Positions 37,614-49,639 of a DNA stretch of 64,000 nt are shown piece after piece (the stretch's first letter is position 1; the number at the start of each line of letters is the position of its first letter). This stretch comes from Phytoseiulus persimilis (taxonomy: Eukaryota > Arthropoda > Arachnida > Mesostigmata > Phytoseiidae). Position numbers and translations under genes: made by a program. The notes under the pieces are model-generated. The model was not told the DNA's origin, did not search any database, and worked only from the letters and a program-made list of their open reading frames with translations. Location of the stretch: the NCBI GenBank assembly GCA_037576195.1, contig CM075102.1:4650001-4714000 (forward strand), written 5' to 3'.

Positions 37614-39893
37614 GTAGTCGTCGTAGTAGGAGTAGTAGAAGTTCCCATCGTGGCGATGGCGGTCGTAGTTGTTGTCTCTACTGGGCAGTGTGTGTATCCA
37701 CTTTGCAAACGATATGTACGATATGGAGGAAGGGCTCTTCGACATGCGGCCACTCTTCGTTGATGAAAGGGCGTGGTGATCCGTTATGTTTTGCAGAACG
37801 GCATTATTCATTCATGTCCGATTGAGAAACGCGCACAGAAACCTGAGTTGTCTGCGTGAAATATTCAACGGCCGATCAGGTCCGGTTGAAAATTTCAACG
37901 ATCCCAAACCGAGACCTTTAAGGTGGTTTTGTTGCTGCCGCCGCCAGAACAGTGGTGGTCTCCTCAAAGTGGAAATGATTGGACATGAAACATTACATCC
38001 GGTCGACTGGAACAATTGGCTCTTTGCGCTGTACGAGAACAAGCGATACCAACCAGCGAGCATTCCAATCTGGCGTGGATTGGCTCGGAAAGGAAACAGG
38101 CGGCCATCCATTCAAAAGTTCGTTTTGAAATCAGTCCCCAAAATGTGCAATACGAAACGTAACGAGAAGCAGATCTTGGTTTTGGTTTATTATGATTATA
38201 TTATCGGGGAGAAAACACACCGCGTACCGCCATCGAAGTACGTACGTTCGTTTCGCAAGTGAAAATTGTTTTCTTCCGTTCCAACAGCAGGGCTACACCC
38301 TGGTGGGGAGGTGCCGTGAAAACGCATGGATTTCAAGTTGCGTCATCATCGGTTCTCTTTTCGGAGAGTTCCACCTCATGGCGTTGATTCTTGCGAGTTG
38401 TCGCTGTTGTTGTTGTTGTCGTCGTCGTGTTAGCTGCCGACTGGTTGGCTGGCCGGCATTGTTGCTATCGCGGTTGTTGTTCGGTTGTAGTTAATGTTGT
38501 GTTCAGAGCCCATCCTTCCCCGTCCGACGTAGGCCATGGCTGGAATATTAACGGCCGAAAATTCGGCACCGCCCACGTGGATGCGCGCTGTTGTGTGTGG
38601 TATGAAGGCGGCAGAAAACGACTATGACGCGAAATGTTAATGAACAAGACGGCTTTAATCCATACATTAGCCATGCCTATAACGGATGACTCGACGCGAT
38701 GCGCCACATGTCTATCACTTCTGGATTGAGCCGAAAGTCGGAATCCAACCGAATGCGCCAGCTTTCATTGGCGTTTTGCGCGAGCGATCCGCGCCATCAA
38801 CCAAGCCCGAGATTCCAGTTCCCTTCACCGAATGGTCAGCGCCGAAGCGTCAGGTAATAAATCGCCATGTGCTCTGCAGATGCCCATCGAACTCCAAAAT
38901 GTTACTCCCACGCTGAAAATCTACTGCGTATGTTCATTCTTTCCTCTCATCAAGTTATTTCGCTGTTTCCTCCCGTTTCCATACTCCCCACGCCTCCCCT
39001 CATCACCCCCTTAGTTACCGTCCCCTTAAGTACTCTCCGGCTCGTTGATGTTCAACTCATCGTTCCCATTGATTTCGAAATTTCCCAACTCCCGGAGTTT
39101 CATGTGGACATCCGCAGGTCGAACCGCGGAACGCGTGCATCATCCGTTCTGATAGCGCACATTGCCCGCGATATTCCGTCATTGATAATGACGAGCACGA
39201 CGATGATGGGATCGGTGATCCAGACTCGGAGCGAACTCCGCCGTTAGAGTGAGATACAGAAAGGTACAAAAAGCCCTTGATGGCATCGCGAGACGCACGA
39301 CGAGTTGATTCGCCTAAAAACTCTAATCGTGTAATCACCGGTGGAGTTTGTGGCCGTCTTCCTGATGCTCTAATGGCTGATGCATGCTCTCAAATACGGT
39401 GTCGAGCACATTGCCGTGATCGCGCCAGGCATCAAACGTAGCAGCCCGTCGGGAGGATCCGCGGAGCGGGTACTCGACCCGAGGAGCTTCTCGTTTCCCA
39501 TGGACTCGAGCTGCATCTCGGCGGCTCGTTTGCCTGCCGCCTTTCTGACGGGATTCGGAAGAAGTAGCAGACGACCCGAAACACGTTTCCGGAAAATTCG
39601 CGCGGTGGACGCAACACTCAACACATCGGGTTATTAATCTGTCCGATGAGTCAAACGAGCACGACGGCGAGCGAAGTGCCTCCAAGAATGCGGCGAACGG
39701 TTTAAGATGCCCCCAATGAGCGAGCGAGATGGCTGGCGAGTAAGAAGAGGGAGCGAAAAAATTCCGAGCCTCCATTTAACGTGGTGTGGTCATGCCATTC
39801 TCGTGTGCCGTTTATCGGGGGCACGATGATTCGTCGTGAAGTTGAGCCGTGAAATTTCGAAGCGGATAGCAGTCCGAATTCTCGTGGTTTCAG
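37614..39893. other. no supported gene
   Basis: A 158-codon plus frame (37,786-38,262) lacks an ATG and splice support. GTT/GTC triplet runs lie near 38,405-38,430, and C-rich sequence lies near 38,985-39,030. Nothing else is assigned. Confidence 0.45.
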
Positions 39894-40019
39894 ACAATGA
39901 ACGAGGCCCGCGCTGGTATCGATCCTGGCTCTGATCCACATCCATCTCCCACAGCCGCCGCCGCCACCACCACCACCGTCAATGGCAACGCTGCGGACGA
40001 AACAAAACCGTTTCATTAG
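39894..40019 (+). CDS. candidate terminal exon or 40-residue ORF
   Basis: A clear acceptor (CGTGGTTTCAG) precedes 39,894. Three bases later an ATG opens 40 codons to a TAG at 40,017-40,019. The peptide starts MNEARAGIDPGSDPHPSPT, has Ala4 and Thr4 runs from a (GCC)n(ACC)n tract, and ends NGNAADETKPFH. It could be the last exon of a spliced gene or a short independent ORF. The minus strand reads poly-Gly through the same triplets. Family unknown. Confidence 0.3.
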   Translation, partial: TMNEARAGIDPGSDPHPSPTAAAATTTTVNGNAADETKPFH

Positions 40020-40147
40020 TCGAATGAACAGCGAGTATCGACTCTGTCCCTTTAAGTTTTTCTTCTCCATTCCGCTCGAGCTTAATTTGCCTTTTCGCAC
40101 GGCTGTTCGTGAACGGCTGGGCCGAATCTGAGACGTTTTTGACACGA

Positions 40148-40167
40148 CCCCCCGGGGGGGGGGGGGG
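40148..40167. repeat. C6G14 tract
   Basis: Six C directly joined to fourteen G. The C-run can pair with part of the G-run, so the tract is self-complementary as well as homopolymeric. Confidence 0.95.
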
Positions 40168-43100
40168 TATCAGTCATGATGTTTTCCTGAACATCCCTCA
40201 CCACCAGCTATCCGAGTTATACCCACTGCTCTCGGGCATCTCCGTCCCGATGAAACTGATGGATTGGTTCGAAAAATCAACCCAGTCTGTATGAACCCAG
40301 AATCCGAGGAGCCACGGTCTGACCAGTCGTACCACGTGGATCACCCGCTCAATCTGTATGCATTCGGAGGTCTCGCTGCTCAACCCATGATCCACTACTC
40401 TGAACAGAAGATCTTGAGTTTCCGGAACACATTGAAACTGTGATCAGAATTCGTCGAGGAGGAACGAGCTCGTGTCCTACATGTACTAGGCCCCTTTTCC
40501 CGTGCTCCTTGCCCATCTCGGAGTCTGTTTGCTCCTCAGAGTTTAGTTGCAGCTCGAGCACCTTTAAAAGCTGTGCACTTGTTTGTCTATAAGGCCGCCC
40601 GTTCAAGCCGAGGGAACTCCTCAATAAACTCGGGTATTGAGTTCTGTTTTGCAAGTTTACTGTTGGAAGGGCAGACCGCAATTTCTTTCGGCCAAAAGTA
40701 GAACACCGGCCCAAAGCACTCCGGCAGGCAGGGCTGAACAGCAAGGTAAGTGGATTACCAAGATCCCCTTTGGACTCAATTGCAGCTCCGATGGATGAGC
40801 CGCTTGGCCTCTCCAATCCAACACTGCCTCTTCTACTTCAGTTGCTGTCTGTAGCAGGCTTCGTCAGAGTGGGAAGCTGTTGTTCCGCTGTATGCACGCT
40901 GTATCTTCCGCCGCTGCTGCTAAGCCCCGACTGGTGGAGATGCCCGGGAGATTTGACAGATATCGCGCGTAATTCATATCTCGCGACTCGAGCTCGAGTC
41001 CTCGCCGGTGTGTATCCCCGCTCCGCCGCAGCATCTTCCGCCGAATGAGCTCATGCGGCTCCCTCATACCGTGTCGAGAACACCGGCATTTGTTGCACCT
41101 CGAGAGCGTGTGCAGCCCCGTTCGCTTGTCGTTGACGTTTCTTTCTCTCGTTGTTGCCGTCGCCTCCGTTGTTGTTTGAGCCGGGGAATCGTTTTGAGAC
41201 AACATCCTCAGAATTCGAGCCGCGCGGAGAAAAACGGGGCCGGATAGCCTCACTCGCGAACATTATGAACCTGTTGCTCTCGGCCCGGAACGGACACTTG
41301 TCGTCGCAGAAGACGACGGCAACCTGCCCGACTCGGTATGTCGCCCGCGAAAGCGAATGTACGTTGGAATTCCGTCGTTTTCGTCCGCTGCGGATCGGTC
41401 GGTCGGTCTGCTCGCAACCAGGAATTATACAATTATGGATTGTTCGATCTCAAGAAGGAGGCGGATGACTAAACATACGTGTCGCACCTGTGCCTCACGT
41501 TTGCTAACCAGTCGCCAAGCACCGGCGCGGCGCAGGTACCATCTAGGGAAGTAGGCAGTCGAGTAACCGACGATCACCGACCGATTCCTCGAAGTCCGGG
41601 GGCGGTTGAGGTGTAATTTGGTTCGAGAGCAGTCCTGCCCGATGTGAACCTGCGTGCGTGTATTGGCGTGGTCTGGGAGTGTGTCTGGCGGTGGTGGCGG
41701 TGTGCGCCTATGGGGACGTTGATCAACCGTCGGTCTGGTCTGTCGTCTCTGTGCTTCGAGCATAATTGTCGGTGTCGCCGAGTGCCTTATGAGCCTCCCA
41801 GGTTTACGAGACCTATCTCCATCTGATGCTGCTGCGTACGGAGATGAACAGACGCAAACCTGGTTGGTTTCCTGTTTACGAAAACTGCTGCTGCAGCCGC
41901 TCATGCACCATTCGACAAGGGTGACATCACTTCGCTAATCGTTAACGGTTCTGAAGGGGAGACTCGACAAGAACGCGGCGAAGAAGAGTTATTCGAAGCG
42001 CTCCCGAGTGGAGCGCACAGAGGTGCTATGTCTGGTGAGCCCAGAGAAGATCTGTGGTCAGACTCGTGAACATCCGAACAACCAACCTCACATTGATCCC
42101 TCTCATGGAGTGTTGGACGCTGTTCATACTGTGCACTTGAGTCAGAAATCTGACAATAACCATCATTGATTCCCCTCATTGGAATACATTCGAATTCGGA
42201 CGTTGATCCTGCTCTTTTGACATCCCCAGCTCCTCGCGCGAAGGGGAACCATCTCTAGGCTGACGGGCACCGCGCTGAACCATTTTTACGGTAAAATGGT
42301 GCACCTGAATCGGTGGTACGCGACTGACAGATGCACAACAACACTAACTGCCGAGTCATCAGAGCGTCTGAAGAACGTTGCTCGGCGGGCTCGTTGCTCG
42401 ATTTCCATGTTTCAGTTGTGCACCTCCCGTTTCTGCTGTTGTTGCTGCCGTGGTGAGCACTCATTGACCTCCTGCGTCAATCGTAACGCAAGCTCTTCCT
42501 CTCTGCTCCCAGTGACTAACGGAGTCCTTTGATCAGATCGATGGGAACCAGCCCTCTCGTTGCCGCTGTGACCGGAACTATGATGATGTAGCTGATGATG
42601 GAAATAGTAACTATTTTAATAATGGCAAATGAATTAATATCACCGGCAGCTAGCCGTCCACTCGACCATCCATCGCCGTAATCAAAGAGCGTTCGCTCAT
42701 TAAAGAGAACTAAGGTTAAGGGTCGGTCGGTAATGAAAGCGGCCGAACAAAAGCGAATCCGAGTTTTTGTGTTTCTTCCAGCAGGCGCTGCAGGACCAGG
42801 CGGCATCGTTCATTAAACGGATGTGCGACATCGTGCGACGCGCTGCTGCACGTAACTCTTTTCGCCGAAGTTTTCCCCTCAGAAACGGAATCTAGCGAGC
42901 AGAAGAGCTGATATTCTCATTATTGTTATTCGAAAACGACCGCGACGTGTCGCCCTCGTCGGAGCGCGCGCGCTCGCCCACCGATCCCTCAGCTAAAATT
43001 GTCGACCCGTTGGCGAGCTCACTCACCGAGTTCATCCAACTAATTCATCGAGCCACCCGACCGAGCCCTCGTCCGTCCACCCGCTGTACATGGCATTGAC

Positions 43101-46100
43101 GACCACCGGCCTCAGCGGAGCAAGCTAACTTCTAATCAATACCGGGGAGAACATTCACCCCTTCGGGTGGGCAACAACAGCCACTCTCATGTCCCACTCG
43201 GCACGGATCGGATGCGTTTCCTCCCCGTACCGCATGCTCGGAGCTCCAGCTCTGCCGGGGAATCGGCGAAAAACCAAATCGGTGGCGGTAAAGGCCCTCC
43301 AGTCGCTCGTGACACCCCGGGTCGGCGCTTCCAGGGCGGGCTAGAACCCGTCGAAACTCTCTTCAGAGAAATTCCGGCGGTCCCATGCGGTGCCCTGCAG
43401 AGGGTATGGCACACCATTCCGGCGAACCGACAATCTGAATGAGATCGTTATCGGAGCCTCGGCCGCGGAACGTATGTCTGCTATAAAACATTTGTGATAG
43501 AAGAGATTCAAATCGGGCTGCCGCCGCCGTTACGTCGATTGGACGATATCCCGCTGAATATCACGGGAGAAAGAGAGGAAAAAAAGGAGAATGTTCGCTG
43601 CAGCGAATGTTTGGCCGCTTTTCTCCGACGTAATGAGTTACAAATGCTTCATTCAGTCGAAACCGAGTGACCGGCGTCCGAAAATGCTTTCGGTCAGCAG
43701 TCTGGAATGACGCGTAAATGTAGATAGATAGCAGTCTGAAATCATCATTAGAAGCATCTTCGGCCATCTTCTGCGTTCTCTTCTGCGCATCCTCCCTCTC
43801 CTAGCTCTCATTCTGGGATATACTGCTTCGCCACTTTAATGGTTATTTTTCCGAGCAGAAGAGTTTGCCGCGCGCTCGATCGCCGACCTACGACATGCTG
43901 GCTGTGTACAACGGCTTCCTCTCTCTCTCTCTCTTCTTCCCTCTCGCCTGTGTGCGGATGTCGAAGAAACGTCCGTCGATACTCGAGCCCGCATCTTCAT
44001 GAGAATGGAAGTAGAGTTCGCGCTGGGAAAGATCGTAATCGAAAAAACTTCGGTCGATTCAGATCCGAGGGTTAGAGAGTCCCCGGTCCTAGCCAGCGGT
44101 CCTGTGGGTTGTCAGCGTCAAGCCCCTCGGCCGCGGCGGCGACCGATGTTCCGAGTGCATCTGCCTGCATGAATCGAGTCCACTGAGCGGAGTGGCATTC
44201 AGCGCGCAGAACTTATGCGTTGAGCCCACAGTCGCTTTGTGGAAACTTTCGTCCGCAGTCCCATCGCGGAGTCGGAAGCCTCCACGGCTGACAGCGAGTG
44301 AATCCTACGGGACTTGAACGGGTTGACATTATTCCGACAGCACAATCGAATCGCGGACAGGAAACGCCCTATCCCATACAGGTCTTTAATTTTTTTTCTC
44401 TCTCGGCGTTCAATACGCACGCAGCGCCGGCTGGCTGTCATGATGAATCGCGATGAGGTTTTCCGAACAATGTCAGTCATCGAGCTCTCCGAGCTATTCA
44501 ATGCAATACTACTGCGACCGGATATGCGGACGATTCAAAATGCACCGGGGATGTGCCATAGGAGATAACGTTGTTACACCCGTCGTTGGCTTCCTGACTG
44601 GTTTCCCCCTTTTTCCCTACCGCCTTCCCTCCCCACGGTGCCCTCGATCTCCACGTCCAGCACCCCTCGGGTTGGTCTGAAGAGGTTTCAATCAGAGTTG
44701 TTCCTGATTGGATTTCAAATTTGCGCCCATCCCCAAAAAGACTGTATTGGATGTTAGCGAGATGTGTTCTTCCCGGGGCGCGCCGATACCCATACTGCCA
44801 GGACTCGAAAGCAGGTTCTCCGATCGGTCGGGGTGGCTTGTGCTGAGAAAGGAAGGTTTATATCCATTTAGTGAAAAATTCCCCGATGCCTGAATCGACC
44901 GGTCGACAGATCCCCGAAGCGTGTGCTCGAACGCCTCCAGTTTTTCAGAAAGGGTTACTTCGACGTGAACGGTGAACGTAGCAATTACGGAAGAACGGAG
45001 GGACGGCTTTTCTATTAGGAAGCCTAGAGACGTTTTAGAGTTGCCATCCGAATCAATTAAATAGATCAACATGCGACGACCCCAATGATGCGGGCTTCTT
45101 CGCTGAAGTGATATTTAGCCAACGAGCCGGCTAGCAGGCTGAGTGAGTACTTTACAGGAAGGTCTTTTGCTCGAAACGAGCGAAACGCGGATGTTTGAAG
45201 CAAAGTGTTTTTTGTTCGGTCTTTTCTCTGTCAAGGTTCGGAAATCGCTTACAAAGGACGCGGAAAGCGCGACGTCGATATCGGAACCGGACGAAAGGGC
45301 ACAGCGTGATGACAGGATGGTGATCGTGAGGGAGAATTAGGAACACGAGTTCCCTCTCGCATTCATGAGAACGTCACGGAATCCGAAGGTTCAGAGAACT
45401 GCCCGCAAACGCCTTTCTGGGTCGGTTGGGCCCGGGAACGATGCGGGTGCCGTTGGCGCGGCTGGGATTCCCGAGAAACCCCATTGCGGGAAATTAGAAA
45501 ACTTTTGAACGACCTCATGGAGACCAATAAGACCTTATCGAACCGTTGTTTGCTCCGAATTCCGACAATGTCTGTAGGGGCTTGAATCAATCCGAACTTG
45601 CGGGTCAAACAACGAAATCTCCATCTAAGAACAGAGAACACATCCTCCCGGACGCGAAACGTCCTACGATGCTCCCTGTTCTCGCTACCGGCACGTTCTC
45701 CGCAGCCGTGTTCCCGTCCGACGTGTCCGAACATGCTCAGACATGCTCTTCCCCTCACGGACTCTCCTGCGGGGGCTGATCGGGGCGCTTTCGGTCGAGA
45801 ACGCTGCGATGCATTGCGAGTAACCGACCTCGAAGAAAGACCGAATTGAATGAAAAACATCGGGTTCGCTGCGGAAGTTCTTCTTGTTTGAAAATCTGTG
45901 CCTTTTCCACAGTTCGTTCTTTCCACGACCGTGAAGTCTTCGTCCCGGACCGGTGACCGACGGCGTGCCGTCAACGGCTGCCGCAGCCACCGCCGGCTCG
46001 ATATCCGATTCGGTGAAGGCTGATTTTCTTTCTTCGTCATTTGTCAAAAGTGCGTTTGGAATGACCTCCGGTTCCTACCAGTGGTATCGGCAGTCTCGAC

Positions 46101-46242
46101 TTCCCTCGGGACACGCACTTTTTTCGGAATTCCGCTCCATCACAACTGGAACGGAGGCCCTCGTTTGTTTGCTCTGCGGAGGCTCCGCTCCCGGTTCGGC
46201 GAGCGAGTTATAATCGTTGGAATCCTCGCAGTCGGGCGCTGG
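40168..46242. other. no supported gene
   Basis: About 6 kb of mixed short open frames. A plus ATG frame at 42,296 ends in Cys5-Arg at a GTGAGC donor but is otherwise unconvincing. A minus frame at 44,692-45,072 reads reasonably but has no splice support. A (CT)n run lies at about 43,918-43,934. Confidence 0.42.
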
Positions 46243-46497
46243 TCAAAATGAACCGGAGTCTGCGCTAGGGTCCGTCTCGAGGTTGTTCGAGCCCCCCGCG
46301 TGAAATCGAGAACAAGAGACAAAAAAGAAGGAGGATTCGAGACGGTGAAGATCATGTACGAGCTCTTTGATATTGGCAGATCCGGAGAGCTCGAACTCAC
46401 AGTCGAGCTCCTCCTGAAGTCGGTCAAACAGAAAGTCAAAGCGACGTCGGGAGTAGTGGTACAATTAATGCGACGTCCTGGCGTCCTTCCAGGCTGA
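46243..46497. other. possible coding stretch, strand unresolved
   Basis: Both strands have well-behaved frames here. The plus frame (46,300-46,494) includes MYELFDIGRSGELELTVELL, which faintly resembles an EF-hand loop but lacks the acidic residues at loop positions 3 and 12. The minus frame includes DFLFDRLQEELDCEFEL. No pyrimidine-rich acceptor or strong donor settles it. I record it only as a place to look. Confidence 0.2.
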
Positions 46498-49400
46498 ACG
46501 ACGCGACGTCTTGGCGAATCTGGCCTGCGTCACGGCCATATCCGCTCGGATGCTGTTTTCCCTCTCCGTCCTCTACAAACCCTTCCGTCTAAGTGACTGT
46601 GGTCATGGTCTGTTGCCGTTGCTGGCTGGCAACAATTGCGCCCTCCAGATTCCACCGGCGGTCCGCTGGGAAAGGGCGGGGGACCCACGGGGACGGGTCG
46701 AGGCTTCGGCTACCCAGCGGCACAGGGTCCCGATGGGCTTTGCGCGCTCATGGCCTTCCAATGAATGGAGGTAGGCAGCCGGCGAGCTTCAAGCTCCATT
46801 TCTTCCAATTGCGTTTTCGGCTTCAGAAACACATCGACAGACAACGACTACCTTTGAACGGGGCTCACCACGTAGTCGATTTCGTACCCATGCCGATTGG
46901 CATCGTTACCTCACAACGTCCGATATTGGTCCTGGCTGGGTCCTGAGGCTTTTTGCAGGACGACAAAAAAGGGAAAGAATAACAGCGGCGGCAACAGCGA
47001 CGCAAGGACGACAGCCAGGAGGGAGAAGGCTTGCTCATCGGGCAAATGGACAATACTACGTTATCTACGTCAATGTTGCTAAGCAGTGGCGGCAACAAGA
47101 ATCAAAGTAAGCGGATTTTGGTCTGGCAACTTTCCTCCCTCGTTCGCAGTGTCTCCTTGATGGGAACAGGGAGCGCTGTTCTCCTTCTTGCCGTTCTTTT
47201 CCCCGCACGCGAACGAGGAAGCTTTCCCCGCCAAGAGAAAGTGCAAAAACCTAGCTTCCTCGTTCTACTCCACCTGGCCAATCTACGGATCGAGGCGCAA
47301 TGTAGACGCGCCGTCGTCGAATACTTCGGCCGCTCGTCGACATCGGCCTCGAAGAAGACTTCTCGCCGCGGCACCGCCAACCGCGAGAGGACAGATCCAC
47401 AGAAAGCCCTCCATCCAGTCGAAACTGACGGAGATTATTCGATTCACGCGCGTTTTCCTCTTCTTCCCGCTGACCGGGTTGTACGACGGAGGCGAAATAA
47501 GAAGAAGAGGAGGAGTAGCAGCTTACGACAATATCGGATTTTGATTTGAGGACAGCGGGCTTCTTCTCGAAACCAACTCAACCGACGACCGGAGCTGTAG
47601 GATCTCGAGAACGCATTCTGAACCAACCCGCTATCAAAAAGCCTCGCTTCTCTTCGAACCTCGATTTCTCTCTCCCACGTTTCCCCTATTCCCTCATCCG
47701 TCGTCCTGCTCGGCTCATCCTTCTACTCCAGTCGCTGGACCGCGTTCTCGGAGCAGGCGACCAAGGTCTCCTTGACCTTTGAAGGCAGTGGAACTTTTTG
47801 GGCAATTTCGGCAACTTCCAGAGAAAAAAAAAACTGAGAGTCATATAAAGAAGCAGTACGAGGACTGGTGGACGCGATAGCGGCAGACGTAACGCTGGGA
47901 AGTCCACTCGGAGAGGAGAACGATCTGAAGAGATTTCTGCATCGGATCAGGGAGAAGGCCCCGAATACTGAGTCCGTTCCCCGACTCCAAAGGTTTGAAC
48001 CCTGCGATTCGGCAGAAAGTTGGCCTGGAACGTCCGGCACGAGATCGGCGGGTTCGCGACGAGAGGAAAGTGAAGAAATCGCAGAGGACCAATCGGAGGA
48101 CGGAACGGTGAAGACTTGTATTCCTATTATGGACAATGGGAGTGGAGAATCGATGGGGACCGCCGGGAAGAAGATAAAAAGCCGGGTTCGGAGGTTTCGG
48201 TGCGACGTTCCCGAATGCTGTCCAGGCTCGATTTTCCTGAAATCGGAGTTCCTGGTGCTGGATCTCGGAGTCCGAACTCCGGGACGGCGGACCGGGCGAA
48301 CGGCGCGGGCTCTAATGAGCCCCGCCTGCTTTGAGGAATCGAACGACAACGTTCGGGGAGAAATGTAACCGTACACCTCGGAAGATGAATGGAGACGCGT
48401 TCGATACCGAGTTATTTTACACTTTTCAGATTTGATCGAATACACCAGACCGTGTTCATTAGGAGCGAAACCGGATCATTGGAATGCGAGGCATGAAATC
48501 ACCCACTGGAGCGGCTACCCCGCTCATGACATGGCGAGTACAGGTCGGTGTTGCTGTTTCCTCCGCATTCGTTCCTACTGAGAATCGGTGCGGTGGTCCC
48601 TCCACCCGATGCTGTCTGTCTGCCGACGAGAACTGCGGTCCGCTGTCGTGATGTCGCCGTGGCCCAAACTAAGCCGTTCGGGTTAAAGCCTCTGGAACAG
48701 ATCTCGTTATTCGATTTCCTCCGACCGCTCCGCTCATCGGATCTCTGCTAACCCGATATCCTCGATTGCGCGCCAAACCGAGTTTCGGCCGCCATTGCTC
48801 CGATGAAATGGTTTTGGTTCCTCTCCCCGAGTTTCGCGGTCTATGATCGCTCTCTGGTTCGATGCATCTGGATCTCTCCACCTCTGATTCCAAGCCACGG
48901 TTCTCTTGAATTTGGAACACATCCCAACACGCTGGTCTTTTCCCCCCGAATCTTTAACGAAGCTCGTTCAAACTATTCCTCCTTCTCGATCTCCAGGGTC
49001 GTCTCGGAGGAAACGATCGAGGGAATATCTGTCCCCCTGACGGTTTTCGCGAGAATCGAGAGGTCGACTTTCCAAGCGAATATCAGGCACATCGATCGTC
49101 ACGATTTTAGCCCGGTTTTCCGAATCTGAGATTTCTTTTCTCGGAGCGAAGCCATATCCAGAAGAGTCCAAGAGCGAAATAGTCGAAACAGCGAGCGAGA
49201 CCAAACAGTGGGGCACACTAGAGGGAGTTCGAGTTGATTAAACGAGTCTTTGTCTCTCGGGACGGGTACGCAATTGTAACACATACCATCCGCGAGCCTC
49301 CTTCTCGACCCCCTACCCCGACCGCCCCGTTTCGCCCTGTCATTCCGTCCTCCATATTCCCCCGGTCCTTCTCACTGACTGGCGTGCTCAATCGCACCCC

Positions 49401-49545
49401 CACTCCCCATCTCGGCACTGGAGCCCCGTGCTCCCGACGTGCGACCCCGCAACACGTCCGAGGTGTCATCCTCTATCGGGTATAGGACCTGTGACGGCAG
49501 GCGAACATCACTTTCAAAGAACACGTTCTTCTGCTGTCATTGCAG
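46498..49545. other. no supported gene
   Basis: Overlapping frames of 166 (plus, 47,868) and 240 (minus, 47,723-48,445) codons face each other, which is the composition effect rather than evidence of a gene. The stretch 49,285-49,460 is pyrimidine-rich on the plus strand. Confidence 0.42.
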
Positions 49546-49639
49546 CGGATGATTCTCTGTAGCTTAGCTGTCTGTTTCCTCGAACCCAGCTCTCGGAACG
49601 AATGTGACGCAGGCTATGAATGCCGGTTATCTGCGTGCA
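49546..49639 (+). CDS. candidate exon encoding a Cys-containing secreted N-terminus
   Basis: A very good acceptor (TTCTTCTGCTGTCATTGCAG) ends at 49,545. Three bases later an ATG opens 30 codons that leave in phase 1 at TGCA followed by GTGAGC. The peptide begins MILCSLAVCFLEPSSRNECD and continues with AGYECRLSAC, giving a short hydrophobic start followed by a cysteine cluster. A small secreted cysteine-rich protein is one reading. A plain internal exon is another. A 25-base segment recurs at 57,064. No downstream exon was identified. Confidence 0.32.

Noticed and set aside
46340..46420. EF-hand-like loop
   Set aside because: Glycine and hydrophobic positions fit, but the acidic residues at loop positions 3 and 12 are missing, and there is no second EF-hand.
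47723..48445. 240-codon minus frame facing a 166-codon plus frame
   Set aside because: Two long frames in antisense register over the same bases are best explained by composition. Neither has splice support.
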